Source: an uncultured Nitrosomonadaceae bacterium
GTDB taxonomy: Bacteria; Pseudomonadota; Gammaproteobacteria; Burkholderiales; Nitrosomonadaceae
Assembly (NCBI GenBank): GCA_943787405.1
Contig: CALSMH010000001.1
Coordinates: 124,001 to 188,000, forward strand
Direction of reading: 5' to 3'
Length of the DNA: 64,000 nt
The notes beneath the pieces are model-generated. The model saw only the letters and a list, made by a program, of their open reading frames with translations, did not search any database and was not told the DNA's origin. The translations under genes were made by a program, and so were the position numbers. Positions 17,029-26,137 of this stretch are shown in pieces (positions within the stretch are counted from its first letter, which is position 1; every line of letters begins with the position of its first letter).

Positions 17029-19056
17029 TTAATGCACCATATCGTCTGGTGGCGGCAGAATTTCTTTTTCTTGCTTTAATTGTGCAACTTGCTTCATTAA
17101 GAAGCTCATATTTGACCAGCCATCTCCGTCAGCCACAGGAATCCAGCGTGCTCGTAAATATCCAAAACGATCTACCAAAAATTCTAAATGATCAGGGATG
17201 GCCCCCTCTCCTAGAAGATCAGGTCGCCCTAGCGTCCTGCGATATAGAATATAACTTTGTGTAATTTCCTTTGCACCTTGTATTACAACTGGAAAAGGCA
17301 CTTCTGCTGTAATTTCTGCCAGACTTCTTGAATCAAGGTCATGCATAGGAACAGCAAGTACCTCTGCATTACCTTCTCCTAGCTTATCGTAGTCCAATTT
17401 CAGCTGACCAAGTCGTTCACGTGACTCTGGCCAGGAAAATAAAACCAATAAAACAGATTTCTTGTACCTAAAGTCTTGAAGTATTCCTTGTGATTCATCA
17501 TGTGCGGTATAAGAAAAATTAGGCGGTCCGCTAGAAGGCTCATCAGGAATAACTTTAGGGCCCATAAGACGTGCCTGATAGCCGCGAGACATGGCATGGA
17601 TATAGTTTACTACATCCCATCGGCCTTCTTCATCAAGCTTGTCTTCAAACCCAGGCATACCTGTATCTGGTATGCCCTTGCTTAGCCAGTTAAAAAAGTC
17701 TCCCGCTGTATGTAATTCCGTGTGAGGTTCTGTTAGTAAATCTGCGGGAGGCTTAGTAAAGCTTTTCGCTAGAACACCATTGCCTTTACCCTGAGGCCCA
17801 TGACAGGCTATACAATTCTCTGCAAAATAGCCCGAACCGTTAGTAATTGAAATGGAATCAAATGGAACTGGAGTATTACGATATGTTTCAGGATATGCCT
17901 GAACAGCTAATGGTGGCAACATTACAGCAAATGCGCTTACTACAACCACCCCTGATGTTCCTATACTTCGAAGTAATGCCCATTTCTTAATCCTGCCAAA
18001 TATAATTAGCCCCCCTGCCAGCAATAACAAAGAAACCCCTAACAAAACTTGTGTTTGTACAGACGGATCTTCCCAGGTTGCATCGATAGAAAAACGAAAT
18101 GAATAAGGCCACTCCTCTATGAGGGAATGTTTTGCCGGAATGGTATTTGCTAATATAGTTGCTAGTAATACTATTATTCCAGCAATCAAAAATTCAATGC
18201 GAACCCATTTTCTCAGGTTTTGCCCGCCGATCACCGCCAAGGCTTGACCTTGACCAAGAGCCGGGAGCCAAACAGAACGTGCACGTGAAGCAATTATCAA
18301 TACCAATATAAGTAGACCAATTTTAGTAAGAAGAAGCCAACCATAGTCAGTCGCGACCAAAGCCCCGTATAATGTGTCTACTGCACGATCTGCAACAATC
18401 ACGCCCGTTGCAATTATACCCAGCATTACTGGCATTGCTATAATAGAAAATCGTTTCAGGGTTTGTATGCCAAACTGGTCAACTTCTTGGCTTGATTGCC
18501 CTTCCTTCTTTGTAAATAAAATTAACAGAAAAGCAGGTAAGGCCCCGAACCATACTCCAGCCAGAACTATGTGAAGTGTGTATGGAAGGATTGATACAAC
18601 TGACATCTCCTCTGCTGCAGCGTGACTTGCAAGCGAACCCACTGATAAGGTTATGATAGCTAATGTTGCACATAGCACGTAGCGCCATTGGGTTCTGTTT
18701 GAAGATGAGTTCCGAATAAGGAATGCCGCCCCTAGTGCTAGAACTGCAAAACCCTCGCGCCACATCCAAACATGTCCAGTACGCGTTTTTGTAAGGAAGG
18801 CGTACCAAGCATCTGGTTGCCAGGCATGCTCAGTAACCCCTGTTGCCAAGGCTGATGAAATTGCGAGCAGCGCTAATAGTCCTATTACAAGGATTCCTGC
18901 TATCCATGGAAGGAGCCTCTCCAGACGGGTAACCCATGGGCTTGAAATAACTACTCTGTTATAGGCTGATATTGCAAGAAAGATACTGCTGCCTATCAAG
19001 ACCATGTTAGCCGCTAATTGAATCCAGCGGACAATTGCAGCGATGATCTCGATCAT
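17029..19056 (-). CDS. copD: CopD-domain protein fused to cytochrome c and a redoxin-like domain
   Basis: A 675-residue membrane protein. Residues 1-310 form a CopD-type domain with about eight membrane helices, one holding SLASHAAAEEMS and TLHIVLAGVWFGALPAFL. After two further helices (about 332-385) comes a c-type cytochrome domain with haem motif CIACH at about 412-416 and a candidate distal Met in PDTGMPGFE. The last 170 residues resemble a thioredoxin/AhpC-like fold but lack the catalytic CxxC pair. The ATG overlaps copC by four bases. CopD proteins are linked to copper uptake; the cytochrome suggests that copper reduction or redox sensing is coupled, which is inference. Confidence 0.9.
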   Translation of the reverse strand: MIEIIAAIVRWIQLAANMVLIGSSIFLAISAYNRVVISSPWVTRLERLLPWIAGILVIGLLALLAISSALATGVTEHAWQPDAWYAFLTKTRTGHVWMWREGFAVLALGAAFLIRNSSSNRTQWRYVLCATLAIITLSVGSLASHAAAEEMSVVSILPYTLHIVLAGVWFGALPAFLLILFTKKEGQSSQEVDQFGIQTLKRFSIIAMPVMLGIIATGVIVADRAVDTLYGALVATDYGWLLLTKIGLLILVLIIASRARSVWLPALGQGQALAVIGGQNLRKWVRIEFLIAGIIVLLATILANTIPAKHSLIEEWPYSFRFSIDATWEDPSVQTQVLLGVSLLLLAGGLIIFGRIKKWALLRSIGTSGVVVVSAFAVMLPPLAVQAYPETYRNTPVPFDSISITNGSGYFAENCIACHGPQGKGNGVLAKSFTKPPADLLTEPHTELHTAGDFFNWLSKGIPDTGMPGFEDKLDEEGRWDVVNYIHAMSRGYQARLMGPKVIPDEPSSGPPNFSYTAHDESQGILQDFRYKKSVLLVLFSWPESRERLGQLKLDYDKLGEGNAEVLAVPMHDLDSRSLAEITAEVPFPVVIQGAKEITQSYILYRRTLGRPDLLGEGAIPDHLEFLVDRFGYLRARWIPVADGDGWSNMSFLMKQVAQLKQEKEILPPPDDMVH

Positions 19057-19457
19057 TTGCCTTCTACTTTACTCTTTACCGTGTAGTTGAAAGTAGAATC
19101 AACAACGTGACCATCTACTGATAGCACCCTAAACTTAACCTTATACTTCCCAGGTTTGGTTTCAGGCATTGGAAGAATAATAGATTTGGGATCATCTGCC
19201 ACTACTTTTGGCTTCGCATTTGTAACTAATTTTTTATTAGCACCTGAAACAGTCAGTGTAGTATAAGCACCCTCAATTTCCTCATTAAACCATAGCCTTA
19301 TTTGATCAGGTGCTTTATCTAAGGCCGCTCTACGTGCTGGCTCTGCTTTAATTAACTGCGCATGAGCCATTACTGGCAAGGTTTGTGCCCACATTGAGGC
19401 AACTAAAGCAACGCCTATCATTACACGTAAAAGTACTGTTAATTTTACTGATTCCAT
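19053..19457 (-). CDS. copC: Periplasmic copper-binding protein CopC
   Basis: A 134-residue exported protein. The signal peptide ends at VMA and the mature protein would begin with His (residue 32), the N-terminal copper ligand of CopC. The remaining Cu(II) ligands fit the motif VDGHVVDS (Asp and His). The beta-barrel pattern PDQIRLWFNEEIEG is typical. It is coupled by a four-base overlap to copD and lies 113 bases after amoD. Likely binds periplasmic copper and passes it to CopD or to the monooxygenase. Confidence 0.95.
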   Translation of the reverse strand: MESVKLTVLLRVMIGVALVASMWAQTLPVMAHAQLIKAEPARRAALDKAPDQIRLWFNEEIEGAYTTLTVSGANKKLVTNAKPKVVADDPKSIILPMPETKPGKYKVKFRVLSVDGHVVDSTFNYTVKSKVEGK

Positions 19458-19494
19458 ATTAGCCTCTATAACAGAACTGCATTTACTAAGCTTT

Positions 19495-19525
19495 AAGCTG
19501 TTAGTACATGTACTTTTGACAGCTT
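19495..19525. other. Nested hairpin in the amoD-copC gap
   Basis: AAGCTGT (19495-19501) pairs with ACAGCTT (19519-19525), and the loop between holds a 12-base palindrome AGTACATGTACT (19503-19514). A T run follows on the plus strand only, so it is not an intrinsic terminator for the amo-direction transcript. It may protect or delimit the amoED mRNA 3' end. Confidence 0.5.
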
Positions 19526-19570
19526 TTTTCTTATAAGGTTCGTTTATTTAAAGTAGCAAATATTGCTCTT

Positions 19571-20149
19571 TTATGCAGAGCTACTATCCTTAGGTTTTTT
19601 TCCGACCTTAAATAAGAAAAACCCACCTAGACCTAGTGCTGCTGCCATAGCCATAACCAAACCAGATGGCATACTACTTGTGCCCTCTCCTACTGAAAAC
19701 GGGAAGCGCGAAACATGTTCACCATCCTTGCCAACTGTTACTAGACCAACAAATTTCCCTGCCTCTTTAAAATTATGCTCAAAATTTATTGATCCATTTG
19801 AGTAGACTTTTGCTGGCATATGTAGAATTGTGATACTTTCTATGTCATCTTCAGATCCAGTATCTCTAATTACCCGTACTTCTGTAGGTAATGGTCTTAA
19901 TGCATCTTCTATATAATCGAGCGCTACTACTGTACGACCCGTAACAGGTATGTCTTCACAAAATTCTTTTTCTTTTGAGCTATTTGGTTGATAGCCAGTA
20001 AAATGCATCATATATGGACCAACTGTGAGTTTACACATGTCATCAGCAAGAGATAATCCGCCATGAGCTTGTACTTGAGCTGTGAATGAAAGCCCCACTG
20101 TTAGTGCTAGGGAGAGTAAAGCAGGCCGTATATATTTTAAAACCATCAT
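19571..20149 (-). CDS. amoD: AmoD (orf5), PmoD-like periplasmic copper protein
   Basis: A 192-residue protein with a signal peptide (cut after VQA), a periplasmic beta-rich domain and one C-terminal membrane anchor (about 163-181) followed by lysines. The PmoD-type metal pattern is present: Cys39, then GPYMMHFTGYQP with Met47 and Met48, then Cys64 in FCEDIP. In the methanotroph homologue PmoD, Cys and Met residues build a dinuclear CuA-like site at a dimer interface. It follows amoE by 87 bases. Role in copper supply to the monooxygenase is likely but not proven for ammonia oxidisers. Confidence 0.92.
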   Translation of the reverse strand: MMVLKYIRPALLSLALTVGLSFTAQVQAHGGLSLADDMCKLTVGPYMMHFTGYQPNSSKEKEFCEDIPVTGRTVVALDYIEDALRPLPTEVRVIRDTGSEDDIESITILHMPAKVYSNGSINFEHNFKEAGKFVGLVTVGKDGEHVSRFPFSVGEGTSSMPSGLVMAMAAALGLGGFFLFKVGKKPKDSSSA

Positions 20150-20236
20150 TAAATCCTTTTATAAGATTGCAAATTTACGCTAATTCTATTTAACTAATTA
20201 GACTTTGATACTTCGATCTATTTATTATATTAAGTT

Positions 20237-20815
20237 CTAAGAATATCTAGATGCCAGCCATTTCTGCACTTTCTTTGTTTTTGTTATTTTATAGCCAACA
20301 AATATTATTGCTAGAAAAGCAATTGTAGGTCCTATTGCTTTTTGAAATAATTCTGAATAATTTATCATTTGCACCCGTAATGGGTAACTATATTCAACGG
20401 GCGGAACTGCTTCGCCTTTTAAAATTACTGTATATTCTCCTTGCTCAAGATATACTCTTTGACTTAGTGATCCACTTGGATGATAAACGGGCTTTATGGC
20501 TTTGATTATTTCACTATCCGCACCACCAGCTCCCTTTATTATTTCCATTCCTACTGGCATATCACGCAAAGCTTTATCAACAAGATCTATTACTAGATAT
20601 GTTTCGCCTACGTTAGGGATTTCCGTACAATAATGTGCACTAGGTTCAATTACAGGTTGATAAACACTCATATGTATCATGCTGCCACCACCTGCTCGAC
20701 GCATGCAGCTATCTTGCTCCATCGCCACTTTCCCATGGGCGCCTGCTACACCTGCGTGTAGTGCCATTATGAAAATAAAAGCTGTTGCACTTGCCCGTAT
20801 TACTCGCTTTACCAC
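20237..20815 (-). CDS. amoE: AmoE (orf4), PmoD-like periplasmic copper protein
   Basis: A 192-residue paralogue of AmoD with the same plan: signal peptide ending AGA-HGK, periplasmic domain, one C-terminal anchor (about 165-183). The metal-site pattern is kept in altered form: Cys37, then GGSMIHMSVYQP with Met46, His48 and Met49, then Cys63 in YCTEIP. The start is GTG at 20815, preceded by AGGAGA. It is separated from amoB by a strong terminator, so it probably has its own promoter or depends on read-through. Confidence 0.92.
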   Translation of the reverse strand: MVKRVIRASATAFIFIMALHAGVAGAHGKVAMEQDSCMRRAGGGSMIHMSVYQPVIEPSAHYCTEIPNVGETYLVIDLVDKALRDMPVGMEIIKGAGGADSEIIKAIKPVYHPSGSLSQRVYLEQGEYTVILKGEAVPPVEYSYPLRVQMINYSELFQKAIGPTIAFLAIIFVGYKITKTKKVQKWLASRYS

Positions 20816-20904
20816 GGACGAATCTCCTGTTTGATATTACAACGGTCGTTGTTTTACTTTGTATTATTGCACTAATAATCTTTTTAATTATTATTTTGTT
20901 CATT

Positions 20905-20952
20905 AAAAAAAACCGATCCACTATCCCGTCATATGACGGGGGAGCGGATCGG
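20905..20952 (-). terminator. Rho-independent terminator after amoB
   Basis: On the minus strand, CCGATCC pairs with GGATCGG (20913-20919 and 20946-20952), and the inner segment CCCGTCATATGACGGG (20925-20940) extends the hairpin. Eight T residues follow directly (20905-20912 as A on the plus strand). It begins 18 bases after the amoB stop and is the strongest terminator in the window. Confidence 0.9.
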
Positions 20953-20970
20953 CGTCTTGCCTGTCTTACC

Positions 20971-22236
20971 TTATAGCTTGGTAAAGACCGGAATCACAGG
21001 ACCATGTATGCTGTTGATGTTGCGATCACCTGCGTCAGTCCAGGTCATTAGCAAACCACCAAAACGACTTTCAGGATCACCCATAAGTGCCATCAGACGT
21101 TGTACTTCCCATAGTGCATCCTTAGCTTCCATTTTTACTTCACGAGTTTCACCAGGTTCAATTGGCGTAGTATTTGCCAATGATAGTCCGGTTGCCACGA
21201 GCTCTCTCGGATAGTATCTATCGAGATGCTTCAGGCCTACCTTATTAATGAACCTTACACCTGCTGTGGTAAATTCACCGATTCTTACGGCTTCATCTCC
21301 ACTATTGGTGACCATCATGGTTACACGAAGTGCGCGTCCTGGTACATCATAGTTCGCGTTCGTCACTCTAACCGATACTGGATTAGGTTTCACTGGAAGA
21401 GGTGCGATCTTTGTTTCGCCCGCTTGAAGTGGAACAGTATACGGATGCTTGCTTTCCGTAGAGCTATAACCAAACCAAACAAGTCCGAAAGTAAGGATCA
21501 TGAAGGCCCAGCCAAGTTTGGTATCCACTGGATCAATCATATCCTCATCCCCGTATGCCAATAGTACACGACTACGTGGTAAGAACATCGGACGAGCAAC
21601 AAATATACCAATCCAAATACACCCGAGGACCATCCATATAGAATGCCAAATCACACCATTGGCATGATTGAAGGTTTCTGAATCAATGGTATCCCCTGTC
21701 AACAACTTGATTGGGTTCTTAAAGTCAGCCCAGTCGCCTGAGATGCTCATCCAAGAACCTGGTCCAGCAATTGGTCCAGCATCCTTAACGTTTACCATAG
21801 CATGTATATGGTGACGTCCTGGAATACGAGCTTTCAGTCGAGCTACAAACTTATAATCTCGACCAATTTCCAGTGGTCCCGCAATAAATGCTGGTTCACC
21901 GTTTAGCGTTACGCTTAAACGAACAAATACTGGACTTGGGCTACCTACGTTGAAGAAAGCACGGTGTGGTTTACCAACTGCAGCCGGCCAATCTTCTGCT
22001 AGGTGAAACTTACCCTGCATAATAGCCACTTCGTTGACTTTAGTTGCTTTACCACCTTTCGATTCTTCACCCCACTCTACGTCATACCACTGAATGGTAC
22101 GCATACGCAGGAATGGTTCCTGTGAACGTTCACCATGAGCAGCTACAGGAGCCACATCAGTGACTAGAGCGATAGCTAGTGTCGCCATTCCGGCGAGTCC
22201 AAGGACGAATCCTTTAAATAATTTATTAGTTTTCAT
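20971..22236 (-). CDS. amoB: Ammonia monooxygenase subunit B
   Basis: Periplasmic copper-bearing subunit of the enzyme that oxidises ammonia to hydroxylamine. The 421-residue protein has a signal peptide (residues 1-33), after which the mature chain begins His34-Gly-Glu-Arg. The copper ligands of the PmoB family are all present: His34 plus His143 and His145 in GRHHIHAMV. Two cupredoxin-like domains are separated by two membrane helices (about 187-215 and 235-255), and the C-terminal domain ends [26 protein letters not shown] overlaps the amoA stop by one base (TAATG), so the two are coupled. Confidence 0.99.
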   Translation of the reverse strand: MKTNKLFKGFVLGLAGMATLAIALVTDVAPVAAHGERSQEPFLRMRTIQWYDVEWGEESKGGKATKVNEVAIMQGKFHLAEDWPAAVGKPHRAFFNVGSPSPVFVRLSVTLNGEPAFIAGPLEIGRDYKFVARLKARIPGRHHIHAMVNVKDAGPIAGPGSWMSISGDWADFKNPIKLLTGDTIDSETFNHANGVIWHSIWMVLGCIWIGIFVARPMFLPRSRVLLAYGDEDMIDPVDTKLGWAFMILTFGLVWFGYSSTESKHPYTVPLQAGETKIAPLPVKPNPVSVRVTNANYDVPGRALRVTMMVTNSGDEAVRIGEFTTAGVRFINKVGLKHLDRYYPRELVATGLSLANTTPIEPGETREVKMEAKDALWEVQRLMALMGDPESRFGGLLMTWTDAGDRNINSIHGPVIPVFTKL

Positions 22237-23066
22237 TATTTTATAGTCTCCGGAAATCCTTCTTCACCAAAAGCGGTAACATCTTCTTTTTCTGAGATGC
22301 GACCTCTAGCACCTTTAACGTAATAGAACGATGTGCAATAGAACCTTCCTAGGTACCACCATACAACGAACATTAGCATTGATACAAAAGCAGCAAAGAA
22401 TGCCGCAATTACCGTAGTATGACCACCGAAGGTACGTAGTGATCCTTGCTCGATTAAACGAACATACTCAGGTGTACCAGTACGAACATAAAGGAAACCA
22501 GTGTAATCAGCCAATGATAGCAATACACCTTCAACTACTAACGGAAGGTGAGTTGGTCCAAAGATCGGCCAGTTACCTGGATAGAACAATAGCCCAAATG
22601 CTCCGCCACCAAATAGTGCTGTAATCATCCAGTTACGAGTCAACAATAGACATGTGTCCATAATCAGCGCACCAGGAATCATTGTGGATGGCAATACAAA
22701 GTTGATCGGATAGTGTGACCACCAGTAGAAACCCCAGTAGCGAGTTAACCATTCACCAACAAGCAAGCAAACAACACAAAGTGTTGCACCGAATGGCTGG
22801 CGGTAATTTACCCAGAGGTAATACATGATAGTTGAACAATAGGTTATTCCTACAATAGGAGTAACAACCGGCCACCATTGACGATCTTTCCAGTCAAGCC
22901 AGAAATCCCAATCGCCTGCAAGTAGCATGAAATGCATGTGGTATGTACCCACTAAAAGTATGCATAAGATCGGAAAGTAAATCAGATCTATATGCCTGGA
23001 CATGCTCACCGCTTCCGGTGGCATCTTTGCCAGCTTTATAATTTTTTCTGTTTGAAATATTGCCAT
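22236..23066 (-). CDS. amoA: Ammonia monooxygenase subunit A
   Basis: Membrane subunit of ammonia monooxygenase (276 residues), the usual marker gene for ammonia oxidisers. Invariant stretches are visible, such as [50 protein letters not shown] and [19 protein letters not shown], and it ends [14 protein letters not shown]. The segment [21 protein letters not shown] recalls Nitrosospira more than N. europaea (from memory). AAGGGGG precedes the ATG. It follows amoC by 154 bases that contain a perfect hairpin. Confidence 0.99.
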   Translation of the reverse strand: MAIFQTEKIIKLAKMPPEAVSMSRHIDLIYFPILCILLVGTYHMHFMLLAGDWDFWLDWKDRQWWPVVTPIVGITYCSTIMYYLWVNYRQPFGATLCVVCLLVGEWLTRYWGFYWWSHYPINFVLPSTMIPGALIMDTCLLLTRNWMITALFGGGAFGLLFYPGNWPIFGPTHLPLVVEGVLLSLADYTGFLYVRTGTPEYVRLIEQGSLRTFGGHTTVIAAFFAAFVSMLMFVVWWYLGRFYCTSFYYVKGARGRISEKEDVTAFGEEGFPETIK

Positions 23067-23154
23067 TTTTCCCCCTTCAGGTACGTCGTATGTTCTTAAA
23101 CATAAAAATAATAAACCGTTTCTTTTCTTAACTATTTACTTGCTGGTCACCTGA

Positions 23155-23178
23155 CCCTGCTCTCTAATGAGAGCAGGG
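23155..23178. other. Perfect hairpin between amoC and amoA
   Basis: CCCTGCTCTC and GAGAGCAGGG form a 10-bp stem with a TAAT tetraloop, 42 bases after the amoC stop in the transcript direction. There is no T run after it, so it may be an attenuator or processing/stability element. Separate amoC and amoAB transcripts are known in Nitrosomonas, which would fit. Confidence 0.75.
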
Positions 23179-23220
23179 GGGGTGTGATAGAAGGATATAG
23201 TTAAAGATCAGAACCAGTTG

Positions 23221-24039
23221 TTAGGGTTTGATCCTGTTATTCAGAATGATAGGATCAGAATTGTTCCAGATCACATCAGTCAGATTGGAATAACGAGTAA
23301 TTATCTGTGCTGCAACCCCGCCTGCGAACAGACCAGACCAACCCAGAATTACAAATCCCCAATGCAATGGTGCACTGAATAGTTCTTCCATGAACCAGAA
23401 AGCATGTCCCCATTCGTTAAGACCAACGTTTGGCAGAATCATCAGCGGACCAGCAATCGCAAATACTAAAGGAAACGATGTGCCTCTGCTGTACTGTGGC
23501 AAACGGGTTATAGCGTAAAGATAGCTAGAGATTCCGCAAACAATGTACATTGGGAAAGAACCATAAAATACTACGACATGACTAGGTGTGAAACTAGTAT
23601 CGCGTATGATTACCTGATGCCATGAAGCATCTTGCTCGGTGAAGAAGCTACCGCCCCAATACACACCGAATAGGTATACGCCTAACCACATCATCCAATA
23701 GAAATAGCGTTTGATTTCTAGTTTTGGATCCAGGTTATCCAATTGTTCTTTGGTATCCCTTGTTTTCCAGATCCAGCCCCAAGCAATCAATGCAAAGGTA
23801 GGCATTACTGTCATGTGAACGCGCCATAGACCCATCCAGACTTTTTCAAATTCAGGCTCCATCGAATCCATGCCATGTGAATAAGCAAAAGTACGTTGGT
23901 ACCAAATCCAGAAACACGCTACTAATAGCATAAGTGCCATGCCAAATTTATACCACCTTGAGTCATACCAAAGTGACTGATCCCAGGAGCCAGAAGATGC
24001 TTTGGCTGCTGTTCCAGTTGAACCGTATGTTGTTGCCAT
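23221..24039 (-). CDS. amoC: Ammonia monooxygenase subunit C
   Basis: Membrane subunit of ammonia monooxygenase (272 residues, about six helices). The variable-metal site of the PmoC family is intact: Asp137, His141 and His154 in [20 protein letters not shown]. The first gene of amoCAB. AGGAGG at 24047-24052 (read on the minus strand) is an ideal ribosome site seven bases before the ATG. Only one amoC is in this window; additional copies elsewhere are usual in the family but cannot be assessed here. Confidence 0.99.
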   Translation of the reverse strand: MATTYGSTGTAAKASSGSWDQSLWYDSRWYKFGMALMLLVACFWIWYQRTFAYSHGMDSMEPEFEKVWMGLWRVHMTVMPTFALIAWGWIWKTRDTKEQLDNLDPKLEIKRYFYWMMWLGVYLFGVYWGGSFFTEQDASWHQVIIRDTSFTPSHVVVFYGSFPMYIVCGISSYLYAITRLPQYSRGTSFPLVFAIAGPLMILPNVGLNEWGHAFWFMEELFSAPLHWGFVILGWSGLFAGGVAAQIITRYSNLTDVIWNNSDPIILNNRIKP

Positions 24040-24390
24040 TTGTTATCCTCCTATCATTTCAAATATGTACTACTCAAATATGTACTACGACTTTCAAAAC
24101 CTTCATGACGAGAATAGCTCTCGACATTTTTATTAGCCGACAATCAACCTGCAGATTAGCCGAGATGAGCGCCCCAAGTCAAGCAGTTTATTAAGCTAAT
24201 CCACTTATACTAAGGTATTGCAACAGCACCTTACCCTCAAATTTATCTTTTATAGAACAATGACCACTTAGATCTCTCTTTAATAAATAGCAAATGTTGT
24301 GCTCTTTTAAATGTTACCCCCCAAATGTTGCATTTTAATTTTTTATTTGGATTGCTTCTATTGTTGATATTAATGGATGCCAATCTGCAG
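24040..24390 (-). promoter_or_regulatory. amo operon leader and promoter region
   Basis: The 351 bases between parB and amoC hold no gene and must contain the start of amoCAB transcription. A weak sigma-70 candidate is TTGACT (24177-24182) with TAATCT (24153-24158) at 18 bases, which would give a leader of about 100 bases. Just upstream of the AGGAGG lies a tandem 15-base repeat (24060-24089). No stronger promoter was found by eye. Confidence 0.5.
24060..24089 (-). repeat. Tandem 15-base repeat in the amoC leader
   Basis: Two back-to-back copies of CAAATATGTACTAC plus one base (24060-24074 and 24075-24089) sit immediately upstream of the amoC ribosome site, inside the probable 5' untranslated region. 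The copies are identical over 14 bases. Confidence 0.85.
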
Positions 24391-25233
24391 CTATTTTCGT
24401 AATTTAATTAAAATTCCATCTAGCTGCTCTAAATCACTGTAATGAATAAGCACATTTCCGGTATTTTTTTTCCCGGGTTTGATGGTGACTTGTGCGCCAA
24501 GCTGGGCCGAGACCTCTTCCTGCAATCTCAGCACATCTTGATCTGGAAATTTTTTTGAAGACAGCGTGCTGCTCATTCGACCCACCAGCACCTCTGTTTC
24601 ACGCACGGAAAGTTTCTTATTTGCTACTAAATTTGCGGCCTCAATTTGTTTTGTGGAAGAAAGTGCCAGCAGGGCTCTCGCATGGCCCATATCAAGCCTT
24701 CCCTGCATCATAAGTTTTTGTACTAATGCCGGTAAACTTAATAACCGCAATAAATTTGAGATAGAGCTACGCGAACTACCTAAAGCCTTACCTGCAGCCT
24801 CATGCGTCATGTCAAACTCTTTAATCAACCGCTGAATCCCTAAGGCCTCTTCTAATGGATTTAAATCTTCTCTCTGAATATTTTCAATTAGAGACATTGC
24901 TAACGCCGCATCATCATCTACTTCTCGAATCAACGCTGGAACCTCTTGGAGCCCTGCCACTTGGGCTGCGCGCCAACGCCGCTCACCCGCAATGATTTCG
25001 TAATTTCCCCCTGAAATTTGCCGTACTAGTATCGGCTGCATAACTCCGCGCGTCTTAATAGACTCAGCAAGCTCTGCTAATGGCTCTTTATCCATACTGG
25101 TCCGCGGCTGATATTTTCCTGGCTGCAAAACAGATGTTTTTAGATTCTGTAACACTCCTCCGATTGCATTAGGATTGCTATCGCTGTCAAACAACGCATC
25201 CAGCCCTCTTCCCAACCCCTTTTGTTTTGTCAT
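24391..25233 (-). CDS. parB: Chromosome partitioning protein ParB
   Basis: CTP-dependent DNA-sliding clamp that loads at parS and spreads to organise the origin. The 280-residue protein begins KGLGRGLDALF (ParA-contact region), then has the ParB/Srx N-terminal domain with IAGERRWRAAQVAGLQEVPALI, the LIENIQREDLNPLEEALG segment and a helix-turn-helix (THEAAGKALGSSRSSISNLLRLL). The C-terminal dimerisation domain is present. It follows parA by 62 bases. Two parS sites are at 29314 and 29350. Confidence 0.97.
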   Translation of the reverse strand: MTKQKGLGRGLDALFDSDSNPNAIGGVLQNLKTSVLQPGKYQPRTSMDKEPLAELAESIKTRGVMQPILVRQISGGNYEIIAGERRWRAAQVAGLQEVPALIREVDDDAALAMSLIENIQREDLNPLEEALGIQRLIKEFDMTHEAAGKALGSSRSSISNLLRLLSLPALVQKLMMQGRLDMGHARALLALSSTKQIEAANLVANKKLSVRETEVLVGRMSSTLSSKKFPDQDVLRLQEEVSAQLGAQVTIKPGKKNTGNVLIHYSDLEQLDGILIKLRK

Positions 25234-25295
25234 TTTTTACCTCGCTTATTTTTTATACGCCACAGCCATGAATTAGCCTGCCTCAAAAAGCAATC

Positions 25296-26078
25296 TTAAA
25301 TTGACGACACATTGGCGGAAGACCTATTCAAGATCTCCCCTGCCAGCGCAAGATATGCTTGTGATCCCTTAGATAGCCTGTCGTGGTACAAACCCGGCTT
25401 ACCAAAGCTTGGCGCCTCTGCCAACCGAATATTACGCGGAATTACCGTACGATAAACTTTGGCGCCAAAATGATCCCTTAATTGATCAGACACCTGCCGT
25501 GTCAGCGAGCTTCTTGGGTCAAACATTGTTCGCAACAAACCCTCAATCTCTAGAGTAGGATTTAGATTGACGCGCACTTTTTTTATAGTATTAACTAGAT
25601 CACTTAACCCCTCCAATGCATAATATTCACACTGCATTGGAATCATTACGGCACTTGCTACACATAAACCATTTAACGTTAGCAAACTAAGCGCGGGTGG
25701 GCAGTCCAGGAGAATGAAATCATATTCATTTTTAATTTTTTCTAGTGATTCCCTCAATCTCATTTCGCGCCGCTGGAGCCCCACCATTTCAATTTCAGCG
25801 CCAGCCAGGTCACGATTTGCAGGAATTAGATCATACTTCCCGCTGGTTGTGGTTATACGAATATCCGTTATACATTGGTTATTCACCAAAGCATGATAAA
25901 CCGTCCTCTGAAGCCCTCTTTTATCTACACCACTTCCCATAGTGGCATTACCCTGCGGGTCCAAATCAACCAGCAGCACCTTGCGTTTAGCGGCCACAAG
26001 ACTTGCTGCTAAATTTACGCTCGTTGTGGTTTTTCCCACCCCACCCTTCTGGTTTACTATTGCCAAAATTCTTGCCAC
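25296..26078 (-). CDS. parA: Chromosome partitioning ATPase ParA
   Basis: Walker-type ATPase that moves ParB-parS complexes. The deviant Walker A KGGVGKTTTSVNLAA lies at about residues 10-24 and Walker B YDFILLDCPPALSLL near 110. I chose the GTG at 26078 (VARILAIVNQKGG) because GAGAGG lies five bases upstream and homologues begin there; an in-frame GTG at 26132 would add 18 residues but has no ribosome site. The gene sits between rsmG and parB as in most betaproteobacteria. Confidence 0.95.
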   Translation of the reverse strand: MARILAIVNQKGGVGKTTTSVNLAASLVAAKRKVLLVDLDPQGNATMGSGVDKRGLQRTVYHALVNNQCITDIRITTTSGKYDLIPANRDLAGAEIEMVGLQRREMRLRESLEKIKNEYDFILLDCPPALSLLTLNGLCVASAVMIPMQCEYYALEGLSDLVNTIKKVRVNLNPTLEIEGLLRTMFDPRSSLTRQVSDQLRDHFGAKVYRTVIPRNIRLAEAPSFGKPGLYHDRLSKGSQAYLALAGEILNRSSANVSSI

Positions 26079-26137
26079 CAAACCCTCTCCCAAATTTTTG
26101 TTGCTATATACAATAGGTGAATTATGTGCCACTAAAA

